A DNA stretch of 41,811 nucleotides from Acidobacteriota bacterium. Its GTDB lineage: Bacteria; Actinomycetota; Acidimicrobiia; Acidimicrobiales; Ilumatobacteraceae. The notes beneath the pieces were generated by a model. That model saw only the letters and a program-made list of their open reading frames with translations. It was not told the origin of the DNA and made no database searches. Position 1 is the stretch's first letter; each line of letters begins with the position of its first letter. A program made the translations under genes and the position numbers. The stretch covers positions 1 through 41,811 of the forward strand of contig JAGWWV010000014.1 of NCBI GenBank assembly GCA_018970175.1, given 5' to 3'. Positions 1 through 8,397 of the stretch are shown piece after piece.

Positions 1-45
1 GGCGCAAAAAGTAGCAAAAAGCGAGTAATTACACACCGAGAACCC

Positions 46-1035
46 TCAGCGGGGGTGGTGGCAGGCGACGAAGTGGCCCGGGGCGACTTCGGTGAGTTGG
101 GGCTCTTCCGCGGCACACTTCTCGGTTGCAGCGGGGCAACGCGTGCGGAAGCGACATCCCGAGGGCGGGTCGACCGGCGACGGCGGTTCGCCTTGAATGG
201 CTGCGCGGGCGCGCGGCGCGCTGGGGTCGGGCAACGGAACCGACCCGACCAGAGCGTGGGTGTAGTGGTGGCGTGGCTCGGTGTAGAGCGTGTCGGGGCC
301 GGCGACCTCGCACACCTTGCCCAGGTACATCACCATGATGCGCGTGCTCACTGCCTTGACGACCGCGAGGTCGTGCGAGATGAACACGAGCGTGAGGCCG
401 TAGCGCTCTTTCATGTCCTGGAGCAGGTTGAGGATCTGGGCCTGGATGCTGACGTCGAGTGCCGAAACGGGTTCGTCGCAGATGAGAAGCAAAGGCTCGA
501 GAGCGAGCGACCGCGCGATGCTGATGCGCTGACACTGCCCGCCCGAGAATTCGTAGGGCTTGCGGTCGCGCACCAACTGGGCGTCGAGGCCGACTGCCTC
601 GAGAAGTTCGTCGACCCGCTTGCTGCGCTCTTCCGGCGTGCCGCGTTCCCAGATCGCAAGGGGTTCCTCTACGAGGCGGGCGACGCTGAAACGGGGATCG
701 AGCGACGAGACGGGATCCTGGAAGATCATCTGCATTGCCGGACGCATCTGACGCAGTTCTTTTTCGGGCATGGCAAGCAGGTCGCGGCCGTCGAAACTCA
801 CTGAACCGCTCGACGTCGGGATGAGGCGCAGGATCGCCTTGCCGAGAGTCGACTTGCCGCAGCCCGACTCACCGACGACGGCGAGTGTTTCGCCGCGTGC
901 GAGATCGAACGAGATACCCGAGACCGCCTTAACGGAGGCGCCACCGGCGGCCTTGAACTCGACCGTGAGATCTTCGACAGACAGGATTGTGTCGGTCGAA
1001 GACGGGCGCATGTGGGCCTTGCCGCTGCCAGCCAT
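46..1035 (-). CDS. Oligopeptide/dipeptide ABC transporter ATP-binding protein, OppF/DppF type
   Basis: This is the second of two ATPases that power peptide (or nickel) uptake at the inner face of the membrane. The 329-residue product has a Walker A motif GESGCGKST at residues 55-63, the ABC signature SGGQCQR near residue 162, Walker B LLLICDEP near residue 180 and a C-terminal oligopeptide-type domain with two cysteines in GCRFRTRCP. The start is set at ATG 1035 because the TGA of the preceding ATPase gene overlaps it by one base (TGATG), which implies translational coupling. A longer frame reaching 1140 runs back into the upstream gene and is not needed. It is the last gene of the five-gene importer operon; no clear terminator is visible in the 45 bases left before the window edge. 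The substrate cannot be read from the sequence. Confidence 0.95.
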   Translation of the reverse strand: MAGSGKAHMRPSSTDTILSVEDLTVEFKAAGGASVKAVSGISFDLARGETLAVVGESGCGKSTLGKAILRLIPTSSGSVSFDGRDLLAMPEKELRQMRPAMQMIFQDPVSSLDPRFSVARLVEEPLAIWERGTPEERSKRVDELLEAVGLDAQLVRDRKPYEFSGGQCQRISIARSLALEPLLLICDEPVSALDVSIQAQILNLLQDMKERYGLTLVFISHDLAVVKAVSTRIMVMYLGKVCEVAGPDTLYTEPRHHYTHALVGSVPLPDPSAPRARAAIQGEPPSPVDPPSGCRFRTRCPAATEKCAAEEPQLTEVAPGHFVACHHPR

Positions 1036-2012
1036 CAGCCGTTTCCTCCGATCGGAAAGAAGCAACGATAAACGTGACCGTCGGCTGCCGTGGTGAGCGG
1101 CGGAACTTCCGAGCGGCACTTGTCCTGCACGTAAGGACACCGCGGTGCGAAAGGACAGCCGGGCTCGGGGTTCGTCGGGTCGGGGAGTCGACCACCGATC
1201 ATCGGCATGCGACCACCCGACGGTTGGTCGAGGCGCGGGATCGACTTCAACAGGGCCTCGGTGTACGGCATCTTCATCGACGTAAAGAGCTTCTTCGTCG
1301 GAGCCTGTTCAACGACGAGCCCTGCATAGAGCACGGTGACGTAGTCGGTGTGATTGGCGACGACGCCGAGGTCGTGGGTCACGAGCATCATCGACATGTC
1401 GAGATCACGCCGCAGGTCGGAGAGAAGCTCGAGAATCTGGGCCTGGACGGTGACGTCGAGCGCGGTGGTGGGTTCGTCTGCGAACAACAACTTCGGCTTG
1501 CAGGCAATGGCGGTTGCAATCACCACGCGCTGGCGCATACCACCCGACAGTTGACCCGGGAACTTGCGCAGCGTGGCTTCTGGATCGGGAATACGAACGA
1601 GAGCCAGGAGCTCGGCTGCACGAGTGCGCGCGGCCTTCTTGTCCATGCCGAGGCGAATGACGAGGCTTTCCGCAAGCTGCGAACCGATGCGGCGCACGGG
1701 GTTCAGCGCGGTCATCGGATCCTGGAAGATCATCGCCATGCCGGTGCCGAAGTACTGGCGCACGTCGGCGCTGTCGAGGGCGCCGATTTCGTCGCCGTCG
1801 AAGACGACCGAGCCGCTGCGACGAACGTTCGAGCCGCGCAAAAGCCCCATGGCCGCACGACACATGACCGTCTTGCCCGAACCCGACTCGCCGACGATGC
1901 CCATGCTGGACCCCGCCGGCATCTCGACATCGACACCGCGAACGGCCTGCAGCAGTCCCCGGGGGGTGTCGAAGCCAACCTCGAGGTTCTTGATCGACAG
2001 AACGGAGTTCAT
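1035..2012 (-). CDS. Oligopeptide/dipeptide ABC transporter ATP-binding protein, OppD/DppD type
   Basis: This is the first ATPase of the importer, 325 residues. Walker A GESGSGKT lies near residue 40, the signature LSGGMRQR near 153, Walker [13 protein letters not shown] near 174, followed by the switch histidine in VTHDLG. The C-terminal oligo_HPY-type segment ([10 protein letters not shown]) is characteristic of ATPases of this importer family. Start ATG 2012 overlaps the stop of the upstream permease by 4 bp (ATGA). An in-frame extension up to 2822 is only an open frame running antiparallel to the family's normal N-terminus and inside the permease gene, so it was rejected. It pairs with the OppF-type ATPase encoded directly after it to form the asymmetric ATPase dimer expected for this family. 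Confidence 0.95.
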   Translation of the reverse strand: MNSVLSIKNLEVGFDTPRGLLQAVRGVDVEMPAGSSMGIVGESGSGKTVMCRAAMGLLRGSNVRRSGSVVFDGDEIGALDSADVRQYFGTGMAMIFQDPMTALNPVRRIGSQLAESLVIRLGMDKKAARTRAAELLALVRIPDPEATLRKFPGQLSGGMRQRVVIATAIACKPKLLFADEPTTALDVTVQAQILELLSDLRRDLDMSMMLVTHDLGVVANHTDYVTVLYAGLVVEQAPTKKLFTSMKMPYTEALLKSIPRLDQPSGGRMPMIGGRLPDPTNPEPGCPFAPRCPYVQDKCRSEVPPLTTAADGHVYRCFFPIGGNG

Positions 2013-2872
2013 ATCTTGCCCTCTCGTTTGTCGAGCTGCGCCCGCAGGTAGTCGCCGATCTGGTTGCAGGCAATGACCGTGAGAGCGAGCACGGTCACGG
2101 GCATGTACATCGAATGCGGTGCGTAGGTGAAGTCTCCGGCAACGCGCGCGATGGATGCACCCCAGCTGACACCGTCGGTGATGCCGACGCCGAGGAGTGA
2201 CAATGCGCCTTCGGCCACGATGACGACGCCGATAGCGAGAAAGCCGATCGCGTAGATCGAGGGAAGAACGTTCGGCACGACGTGCTTCAGGACGATCTCG
2301 TGGTTCTTCATCCCCATTGACCGCGCAGCGGTGATGAATTCGCGGTTGATCCACGTGAGGGTTGCTCCGCGGGCGATACGACCGAGAATGGGAATGATGA
2401 CGATCGTCAACGAAATGATGACGACGAAGACGCGCCGACTGCTCGACACGGGCTGGGTCGGGTCGGCACTGGTGGCCAGCACCGCAACGAGTGCGAGTCC
2501 GAGCACGAGGTTGGGAATGGACAGCATGATGTTGAAGAACAGATTGACGACGTAGTCGAACTTGCCCCGAACAAAGGCGGAGATGATCCCGATCGTGGCG
2601 CCGATAAATCCGCCGAGGCCGACCGAGACCACCGCGATGAGGAGCGACAGGCGCGAGCCATTGACGATGTTCGAGAGAACGTCGTAGCCGTTCGTGTCGG
2701 TACCGAAGACATGGCCCGACGAAAAGAGCCCGGTTCCCATCGCCTCGACATCCGCCGAACGGGGGTTGTCGAGGGGAAGGATCGGTCCGAGGATTGCGGC
2801 GAGCACCACCAAAGTGAGCCACGACAGACAGATCTTGGTAAACAGATCGAGGGAGCGGAGCTTCTTAAGCAT
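2009..2872 (-). CDS. Peptide ABC transporter permease, OppC/DppC type
   Basis: This 287-residue integral membrane subunit has the short cytoplasmic N-terminus, a first membrane segment (ICLSWLTLVVLAAILGPI), a periplasm-facing loop carrying GTDTNGYDVLSNIV that is typical of the OppC family, then five further hydrophobic segments. The coupling-loop (EAA) motif is seen as AARSMGMKNHEIVLKHVVPN. Start ATG 2872 is preceded by a GGGAG ribosome-binding site about 9 bases upstream and overlaps the end of the OppB-type gene by 8 bp; a farther start at 2899 lacks a similarly good site. Its stop overlaps the OppD-type start by 4 bp. Confidence 0.93.
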   Translation of the reverse strand: MLKKLRSLDLFTKICLSWLTLVVLAAILGPILPLDNPRSADVEAMGTGLFSSGHVFGTDTNGYDVLSNIVNGSRLSLLIAVVSVGLGGFIGATIGIISAFVRGKFDYVVNLFFNIMLSIPNLVLGLALVAVLATSADPTQPVSSSRRVFVVIISLTIVIIPILGRIARGATLTWINREFITAARSMGMKNHEIVLKHVVPNVLPSIYAIGFLAIGVVIVAEGALSLLGVGITDGVSWGASIARVAGDFTYAPHSMYMPVTVLALTVIACNQIGDYLRAQLDKREGKI

Positions 2873-3842
2873 TGCGGCGCTCCCGTGTACGGGGATCAAT
2901 CAAGCCGACGAACACATCGATCACCGAGTTGAAGATGACGTAGCCGATGGCAACCAACGCGACGTAGGCCTGAAGCGCAAAGTACTGGCGCCCGAAGATC
3001 GCAAGACCGATCTCGGTGCCGAGGCCGGGAATCGAAAACACGCGCTCGATGACGAGCGAACCACCGATGAGTGCCCCCATGTTGAGCGCGGCTGAGGTGA
3101 GCAGGGTGACCGACGAAGGGCGAAGGACATGGGTGAAGAGGATTCGACGATCGCTGAGACCTTTGGCAACGGCCATCGTGACGAAGTCTTCACGAAGAGT
3201 CGCAATGACGTCGGTTCGCAAGAGGCGTGTGTAGGACGCGATGAGGGGAATGCCAAGCGCCAGGACTGGCAGAATCATGCTGCGGACGTGGTCAACGAAA
3301 CTTTCGGAGATCGGTACGTACCCGAGCGGTGGTAGCCATTCGAGCTTGACGCCGATGATGAGGGCAAGCAACAAGCCGAGAACGAAGTTGGGAATCGATG
3401 CGGCGGTGAAGAGACCATACGACACGAAGCGGTCGGTGCGGCGACCGGCGCGGTAGGCGCTGAAGATGCCGAGCGGAATGGCGACGGCCAGGGCGAAGAT
3501 CTGGGTGTAGAAGACCAATTGAAGCGTCTTCGGAAGTGCACGGCCGACATGGCTGGCGACACTTTCTCCACCACCACCCGGAAGCACGATAGGTCCGAAG
3601 TCGCCGCGGACGAAATCCCACAGCCAGTGGATGTAATACGAGAACGCGTTGCGGTCGAGGCCAAGCTCTTTGATTTGGCGCTGACGGTCTTCTTCGAAAA
3701 GGCCTGTGACGTACAGCTCTTTCAGGCCGACGGGCAACAATCGCAACAGCAATGAAAGGAGAAACGTTGCACCGATGACGACGAGTAAAAGCTGAACGAG
3801 GCGCTTCAGTACCTCGACGATGTTCGTGGATTTGGCTCTCAT
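2865..3842 (-). CDS. Peptide ABC transporter permease, OppB/DppB type
   Basis: This 325-residue membrane subunit begins with a cytoplasmic stretch and a long hydrophobic helix (LLLVVIGATFLLSLLLRL), then an extended extracytoplasmic region and a second membrane block with the EAA loop VAKGLSDRRILFTHVLRPS near residue 210. The C-terminus DPRTRER is the usual end of OppB-like permeases. ATG 3842 is chosen because a GGGGGAG site lies 9 bases upstream; a TTG at 3863 would place the ribosome-binding site inside the gene. It is the first gene after the intercistronic hairpin at 3936-3965, so its expression is probably lower than that of the binding-protein gene. Confidence 0.94.
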   Translation of the reverse strand: MRAKSTNIVEVLKRLVQLLLVVIGATFLLSLLLRLLPVGLKELYVTGLFEEDRQRQIKELGLDRNAFSYYIHWLWDFVRGDFGPIVLPGGGGESVASHVGRALPKTLQLVFYTQIFALAVAIPLGIFSAYRAGRRTDRFVSYGLFTAASIPNFVLGLLLALIIGVKLEWLPPLGYVPISESFVDHVRSMILPVLALGIPLIASYTRLLRTDVIATLREDFVTMAVAKGLSDRRILFTHVLRPSSVTLLTSAALNMGALIGGSLVIERVFSIPGLGTEIGLAIFGRQYFALQAYVALVAIGYVIFNSVIDVFVGLIDPRTRERRNA

Positions 3843-3935
3843 GCCGTGGAACTCCCCCTGCAAACGACATTAGCGGAAGACACCACGACCCGAAGAGAAG
3901 ACGCTGAACGAAGCAACTTGCTGGGTAAAACGAAA

Positions 3936-3965
3936 GTGGGCGGGCCGCTTGCGCGACCCGCCCAC
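3936..3965 (-). terminator. Intercistronic hairpin (terminator/attenuator) between binding-protein and permease genes
   Basis: Arms GTGGGCGGG (3936-3944) and CCCGCCCAC (3957-3965) are perfectly complementary over 9 bp, extended by 3 more pairs after a C/A mismatch, with a 4-base loop. Read on the minus strand, the hairpin is followed at once by a T-rich tract (TTTCGTTTT). It sits 28 bases after the binding-protein stop and 94 bases before the permease start. I infer partial termination or 3'-end protection that yields more binding protein than permease. Confidence 0.75.
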
Positions 3966-3992
3966 AACTTCGCGTGGGTCAAACGATGATCG

Positions 3993-5750
3993 TTACTTGC
4001 TGACCCAGATGCCGGTCCAGTTGATGCCAGCGTTGGTCATCGGGATTCCGGTCTTGCCTGCGGCCAGTTCGAAGGTGTCGTAACCGCGGAGCTTCTTGCC
4101 GAAGCCGTAGGTGTAGAGGAGCGTCGGCGTCGGGATGACCACCGCGTTCTCCTGCAGATACTTCGTGAGCGCCTTCAACTTGGCGGGACGGGCCTTCGTG
4201 ATGTCCTGCTTTGCTGCGTAGAGCAGGTCGGTCAGGGCGGTGTCCTTGTGGCGTGTCAGGTTGAGCGCGGTACCGGCGATCGGAAGGAGCGGGCTGCGCT
4301 CGGTCTTCGCGTTGTTGCCGGGCTCGCTGAACACGTTTTGCTGGAGGAACGGCAGGATGAAGCCGGTGCCTTCGCCTTCGAAGAGGAGGACGGCGTACGC
4401 CTGGTACGGGTTCAACTTGCCCGCCGCAGCGGCAGCGAGACCGGGGAACGCGTTGGCGACCTGGGTGGCGCCGTCTTCCTGGTTGATGGTGGTGGCGATG
4501 CCGGCCTTGGCAAAGATCTGCTGGGCAGCCTTGGCGTTGTTCAGCGATTCATCGCTGAGCGTCGCGTTGATCTGGAACGTCAGGTCCTTGCCGGTTTCGG
4601 CCTTGTACGCCGCTTGGTATTCCTTCGACTTCTTCACGTCGTACTTGACGAATCCCTTGGTGTTGTACATCACGTTGTCCTTGCCAACGATCGATGTCGG
4701 GATGTTGCCGAGGCACTTGCCCTTGAAGCAGTTGCGCAGCTTGTAGTACGTGGTGTTGTCCCATGCGGAGGCCATCGCCAAACGTGCATTCTTGTTGTTG
4801 AACGGTTCGATTGCCTGGTTGGGCCACCACGTCGGGTAGAAGACGTCTTTGCTCGACACAGAACCGAGGTTCTTCGACTCCTGCACCGAGAGGATCTGCT
4901 TCACTTCGCCCGCACTGGTGAACTGGGCTGCGGCGTACTTGCCGGAGCGCAGACCGTTGAGACGCTGGGTGGGCTGCTGCTGGACATCGAACGTGATCGA
5001 CTCGAGGTACGGCAGCTGCGTGCCCGCCTTGTCCTTGCGCCAGTAGTTCGGGTTGCGCTTCACCTTGACATTGGTCGGGGTGACGGTGTCGAACATGAAT
5101 GGTCCGGTGCCGACGCCCTTGGTGGCACATTCGGTCTTGTCCTTGATGGTCGACGGGGCGCGCATGAAGAAACGGCCCGAGGCGTACAGCGTGTCGAGCC
5201 AGTCGACCTGCGAGGTCCACAGTGTCATGGTGACGGTGTCGGTGCCCGAAGCTGCGACGCTGCGCAGGTTGGCGGTGAAGGGAATTCCCGAACCCGCGGT
5301 GTGTGCGGCGGTCGCGGTGTTCTTCAGGTAGTAGTCACCGTTGAGGGCCTGCAGGTTCAACACGACTGCCGCGGCGTCGAGGGCTTCACCGTTGCTGAAC
5401 TTGATGCCGGGACGCAGCGTGAGCGTCCACGTCTTGAAGTCGGGACTCGACGTGATGGTCTTGGCGAGGAAGGGGACGAACTTGCCGTCGCTGCTCTTTT
5501 CGACGAGGCCTTCGTACACGGTCTTCAACACGCCGAGAGCCGAGTTCGGCACGTTGGGCGAGTAACAGGTGGTCAGCACCTGGTCGAAGATGCCGACGGT
5601 GATGTTTCCACCCTTCACCGGCTTCTCCGCTGCTGCGGAACTGGCGGACACTTGTGCCGCGGCCGGAATGACCGATGCCGCGACCGCGATGCCCGTGAAG
5701 ATGGCCAAGCGGCGCGTACGCCCCGGCCTCTTCGTCGCTCTGATCGACAT
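3993..5750 (-). CDS. Extracellular peptide-type substrate-binding protein (SBP_bac_5 family) of the ABC importer
   Basis: The 585-residue product captures the substrate outside the membrane and delivers it to the permeases encoded downstream. It has a basic N-terminus (TKRPGRTRR), a hydrophobic helix and an Ala-rich cleavage region (VIPAAAQVSA), then a mature domain of the family-5 type: an early YEGLVEKSSDGKFVPFLA segment, the TWTLTLRPGIKFSNGE motif near residues 105-120 and GTGPFMFDTV in the middle. No lipobox cysteine follows the signal helix, which is unusual for a binding protein of a Gram-positive organism; the RR pair before the helix leaves Tat export possible. ATG 5750 has an AGAGGGG site 7 bases upstream. 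It is the promoter-proximal gene of the five-gene operon. Peptide, nickel or sugar-peptide ligands are all possible. Confidence 0.93.
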   Translation of the reverse strand: MSIRATKRPGRTRRLAIFTGIAVAASVIPAAAQVSASSAAAEKPVKGGNITVGIFDQVLTTCYSPNVPNSALGVLKTVYEGLVEKSSDGKFVPFLAKTITSSPDFKTWTLTLRPGIKFSNGEALDAAAVVLNLQALNGDYYLKNTATAAHTAGSGIPFTANLRSVAASGTDTVTMTLWTSQVDWLDTLYASGRFFMRAPSTIKDKTECATKGVGTGPFMFDTVTPTNVKVKRNPNYWRKDKAGTQLPYLESITFDVQQQPTQRLNGLRSGKYAAAQFTSAGEVKQILSVQESKNLGSVSSKDVFYPTWWPNQAIEPFNNKNARLAMASAWDNTTYYKLRNCFKGKCLGNIPTSIVGKDNVMYNTKGFVKYDVKKSKEYQAAYKAETGKDLTFQINATLSDESLNNAKAAQQIFAKAGIATTINQEDGATQVANAFPGLAAAAAGKLNPYQAYAVLLFEGEGTGFILPFLQQNVFSEPGNNAKTERSPLLPIAGTALNLTRHKDTALTDLLYAAKQDITKARPAKLKALTKYLQENAVVIPTPTLLYTYGFGKKLRGYDTFELAAGKTGIPMTNAGINWTGIWVSK

Positions 5751-5773
5751 TGTTTCCCCTCTTTTTCTTGTGT

Positions 5774-5804
5774 GTCACGCCAGGTTCGGCGTGTCTGGCG
5801 TCAC
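5774..5804. promoter_or_regulatory. Imperfect palindrome (possible operator) at the transcription start of the ABC operon
   Basis: Half-sites GTCACGCCAG (5774-5783) and CTGGCGTCAC (5795-5804) are inverted repeats matching at 9 of 10 positions across an 11-base gap. The palindrome overlaps the edge of the predicted -10 box and covers the predicted start point of the minus-strand operon, a typical place for a repressor. It could instead fold as a leader hairpin. Confidence 0.45.
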
Positions 5805-5831
5805 AATAGTGTCACGTCCGCACCACAGCAA
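5803..5831 (-). promoter_or_regulatory. Predicted promoter of the ABC importer operon
   Basis: On the minus strand, a -35 box TTGCTG (5831-5826) and a -10 box TATTGT (5808-5803) are separated by exactly 17 bp. The predicted start near 5796 gives a leader of about 46 nt with a good ribosome-binding site for the binding-protein gene. Confidence 0.5.
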
Positions 5832-5854
5832 TGAAAGGTGCCGAGAATTGTTTC

Positions 5855-5875
5855 ACCATTGCGCACTGCAATGGT
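5855..5875 (-). terminator. Hairpin after upp, probable weak terminator
   Basis: ACCATTGC (5855-5862) and GCAATGGT (5868-5875) form a perfect 8-bp stem with a 5-base loop, 8 bases after the upp stop codon on the minus strand. The following bases (GAAACAATTCTC) are only moderately T-rich, so termination may be partial. It separates upp from the promoter of the ABC operon. Confidence 0.5.
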
Positions 5876-5883
5876 TGACAGTG

Positions 5884-6519
5884 TCAGTGTGGCGCGCCGA
5901 ACTGGCGGTCGCCGGCATCGCCCAGACCCGGAACGATGAACGCGTGCTCGTTCAGACGTTCGTCGATCGACGCCGTATAGATGAGGAGATCGAGGCCCTC
6001 GGCTTCGAGGAATGCGATCCCTTCCGGGGCGGCAAGTGCGCACACGACGGTGATGGGGCCCTCGGCGCCGCGCTCGATCAACAACCGGCACGTGTGGGCC
6101 AGCGAGCCACCGGTGGCGAGCATCGGGTCGAGGACGATGCATGGCCGTCCGGCCAGCGATTCGGGAAGCTTGTTCACGTAGGGCTTCGGCTGGAAGGTTT
6201 CCTCGTCGCGGCTGATGCCGATGAAGCCGACGTCGGCATTCGGCAACAGGTCCTGTGCTGCGTGCACGAAGCCGAGGCCGGCGCGCAGCACAGGAATCAC
6301 GACCGGCTGTGTTGCGAGCACCGCACCTTGTGTCGCGGTGAGCGGCGTCTCGACGGTCACGGACTTTGTGGCGAAACGGCGCGTCGCTTCGACGAGCAAC
6401 AACATGCCGACCCGTTCGAGTTCCTGGCGAAAGAGCGCATTCGGTGTCGCCTTGTCGCGCACCTTCGTGAGCGAGTCCTGAACCAACGGATGCGATACGA
6501 CTTCGACGCGAACGGCCAT
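5884..6519 (-). CDS. upp: Uracil phosphoribosyltransferase
   Basis: The enzyme makes UMP from uracil and PRPP in pyrimidine salvage. The 211-residue length matches the family (about 208). Family motifs are clear: HPLVQDSLTKVRDKAT at the N-terminus, VPVLRAGLGF in the middle, the PRPP-binding loop LDPMLATGGS, and the C-terminal uracil-binding segment GDAGDRQFG. The start is ATG 6519, giving MAVRVEVVSHPL; the frame continues upstream through the tRNA-Pro gene and that extension is spurious. A TAAGAAT sequence lies 6 bases before the ATG, so a leaderless transcript is possible; read-through from the tRNA is the alternative. Confidence 0.97.
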   Translation of the reverse strand: MAVRVEVVSHPLVQDSLTKVRDKATPNALFRQELERVGMLLLVEATRRFATKSVTVETPLTATQGAVLATQPVVIPVLRAGLGFVHAAQDLLPNADVGFIGISRDEETFQPKPYVNKLPESLAGRPCIVLDPMLATGGSLAHTCRLLIERGAEGPITVVCALAAPEGIAFLEAEGLDLLIYTASIDERLNEHAFIVPGLGDAGDRQFGAPH

Positions 6520-6556
6520 GACGCCATTCTTACCGAATCGATTGGTTGGGATCGAT

Positions 6557-6633
6557 TGGTCGGGGAAGGGGGACTTGAACCCCCGGCCTCCTGCTCCCAA
6601 AGCAGGCGCGCTACCAAACTGCGCCATTCCCCG
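6557..6633 (-). tRNA. tRNA-Pro (anticodon TGG)
   Basis: Read on the minus strand, the cloverleaf is complete: acceptor arm CGGGGAA/TTCCCCG, D arm GCGC/GCGC, anticodon stem CCTGC/GCAGG around loop TTTGGGA, T stem GGGGG/CCCCC around TTCAAGT, discriminator A and an encoded CCA. The length is 77 nt. The anticodon TGG reads CCA and related proline codons. Confidence 0.98.
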
Positions 6634-6642
6634 GCTGGATTG

Positions 6643-6648
6643 ATGCTA
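6643..6648 (-). promoter_or_regulatory. -10 box of tRNA-Pro
   Basis: TAGCAT on the minus strand lies 9 bases upstream of the mature 5' end of the tRNA. No convincing -35 box is visible at 17 bp. Confidence 0.45.
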
Positions 6649-6685
6649 CGGGTGGAAGGCGATCAGCGTGTGCGCTTCGCGGTCT

Positions 6686-6952
6686 TCACGCCCGCTTCGC
6701 GGTACGAGCAAGCCGTTTGGCGGCACGACCCGTTGGTGCGATTTGTCGCGAGTCGAGGTCGCCGATTTCGGCACCGTTCGAGAACAACACCCGGTAGCGC
6801 TGCCAGTTGAACCCGTTGGCGAGAATGACCTTGCCGTCGGTGCCCATCGGCACGCCGTCGAGGTCGATGGTGGCAACGACGCGGTCACCGAGACGCAGGT
6901 TGATTTGATCGGCGTGCGGCTTGGCAAGGGCGTGTGGCTTCCAGAACGGCAT
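6686..6952 (-). CDS. Small conserved actinobacterial protein of unknown function
   Basis: The 88-residue product has a compact beta-rich core with LGDRVVATIDLDGVPMGTDG, then KVILANGFNWQRYRVLFSNG and AEIGDLDS, and ends in a basic tail (RAAKRLARTAKRA). The pattern resembles short SH3/KOW-like folds, and I recall similar small proteins in actinobacteria, but I assign no function. ATG 6952 is preferred (GGAG close upstream, product begins MPFWKPH); a TTG at 6982 would add ten residues. It lies divergently from tig and 53 bases upstream of tRNA-Pro on the same strand. A long opposite-frame reading of this region (to 7782) is a shadow of tig. Confidence 0.7.
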   Translation of the reverse strand: MPFWKPHALAKPHADQINLRLGDRVVATIDLDGVPMGTDGKVILANGFNWQRYRVLFSNGAEIGDLDSRQIAPTGRAAKRLARTAKRA

Positions 6953-7005
6953 GTCTCCATCTTTGCCGATGGCCCGGGCCAAAGCCCACTTTCGGGACGA
7001 CTGGG

Positions 7006-7011
7006 TACACT
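7006..7011 (+). promoter_or_regulatory. -10 box of tig (near-leaderless)
   Basis: TACACT ends 9 bases before the GTG start of tig, and there is no ribosome-binding site in between. Transcription would begin about 0-3 bases before the start codon. Confidence 0.5.
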
Positions 7012-7020
7012 CGTCAGCCT

Positions 7021-8397
7021 GTGAAAACGACTCTGGAACCCCTCGACGACAACAAGGTGAAGCTGACCGTCGAGCTCGACGACGCCGAATTCGACGCGAG
7101 CATCGACCTGGCCTTCAAGAAGATCGCCCACGAAGTGAAGATGCCGGGGTTCCGCGCGGGCAAGGCCCCACGCAAGTTGCTCGAGGCCCGTATCGGCATC
7201 GCGGCCGCCCGCCAGCAAGCCATTCAGGACTCGGTACCTCTCTATCTCTCGAAAGCCGTCCGCGAACACGACATCGACCTCATCGCCACGCCCGACGTCA
7301 AGTTGGTGTCGGGCGAGGACGACGGCCCGGTTTCGTTCGACGCCACCTGCGAGGTCCGTCCCGTCATCACCGTGCCCGGGTACCAGGGACTGCGCATCGA
7401 ACTTGCCCCCATCGACGCCTCGGACGACGAGATCGAAGAAGTGGTGAACGCCGAGCGTCGTCGCCACGGCAATCTGGTCGACGTCGAGCGTCCGTCGCAG
7501 GCCGGCGACTTCGTCACGCTCGACCTGCAGGGCCTGCGCGAAGGTGAACCCGTTCCGGGTCTCAACACCGATGACTGGGTTTACGAGATCGGTCGTGGTT
7601 GGGTCGCACCGACATTCGACGACGAGGTCACGGGTGCGGTCAAGGGTGCGCAGTTGAAGTTCTCGGCGACGCCAAACGGCACCGAGCAGCCCGCCGACTT
7701 CGAAGTCACGGTGCAGCGGGTGCAGGTGCTGGAACTTGCCGACCTCACCGATGCGTGGGTTGCCGAACACGTTGCCGAACACGACACGATCGACGCCTGG
7801 CGCGACGCGGTGGCGGCGCGAATCTCGGAGATGAAGTTGAACCAGGCCCGCAACGTCCTCATCGACAAGGTCAGCGAATCCCTCGCCGCACTCGTCGACA
7901 TCGACGCTCCCGAGTCAATGGTGAACAGCGACCTCCAGGCCCGGGTGCAGAACACGGTCCAGCAGTTCCAGGCCCAGGGCATCGCCCTCGACCAGTGGCT
8001 CTCGGCAACCGGCCAAGACACGAACCAATTCGTCGACTCGTTGAAAGAGCAGTCGCAAAAGGCGGTGAAGGTCGACCTCGCGCTGCGCGCGATCGTGGTG
8101 GCCGAGGGTCTCGCCGCAAGCGACGCGGACATCGAACTCGAATACCAGCGCATCGCGATGCGGGTGAACCAGAAGCCGGCCCAGGTGCGCAAGGTCTACG
8201 AAAAGAACGATGCGGTTGCCGACCTGGCATCACAGATTGCCAAGTCCAAGGCTCTCGATTGGCTGTTGCACAACGTCACAATGGTCGACTCCAACGGGAA
8301 GGAACTCGACCGCGAACACATCCTGGGTCACGACCATGACCATTCTCATGATCACGCGCACGATGGCGAAGATGGTCACTCCCACGGGGCAGAATGA
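7021..8397 (+). CDS. tig: Trigger factor, with a histidine-rich C-terminal tail
   Basis: Trigger factor is the ribosome-bound chaperone and peptidyl-prolyl isomerase that meets nascent chains. The 458-residue product has the ribosome-binding N-domain with the signature [17 protein letters not shown] near residues 42-58, an FKBP-type domain from about residue 160 ([10 protein letters not shown]), and a long helical C-domain. GTG 7021 is the start because family homology begins there ([14 protein letters not shown]); the frame stays open upstream only by chance. Residues 435-458 form an unusual tail with 8 histidines alternating with Asp, Ser and Ala, absent from the classical protein and probably metal-binding. 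The stop overlaps the clpP start by 4 bp. Confidence 0.96.
   Translation: MKTTLEPLDDNKVKLTVELDDAEFDASIDLAFKKIAHEVKMPGFRAGKAPRKLLEARIGIAAARQQAIQDSVPLYLSKAVREHDIDLIATPDVKLVSGEDDGPVSFDATCEVRPVITVPGYQGLRIELAPIDASDDEIEEVVNAERRRHGNLVDVERPSQAGDFVTLDLQGLREGEPVPGLNTDDWVYEIGRGWVAPTFDDEVTGAVKGAQLKFSATPNGTEQPADFEVTVQRVQVLELADLTDAWVAEHVAEHDTIDAWRDAVAARISEMKLNQARNVLIDKVSESLAALVDIDAPESMVNSDLQARVQNTVQQFQAQGIALDQWLSATGQDTNQFVDSLKEQSQKAVKVDLALRAIVVAEGLAASDADIELEYQRIAMRVNQKPAQVRKVYEKNDAVADLASQIAKSKALDWLLHNVTMVDSNGKELDREHILGHDHDHSHDHAHDGEDGHSHGAE

Noticed and set aside
6520-6627. N-terminal extension of upp (MAQFGSAPALG...)
   Set aside because: It is the tRNA-Pro gene read as protein.
6646-7782. A 378-codon minus-strand open frame
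   Set aside because: It is antisense to tig and overlaps the small gene at 6686-6952 in another frame; composition is that of a shadow.
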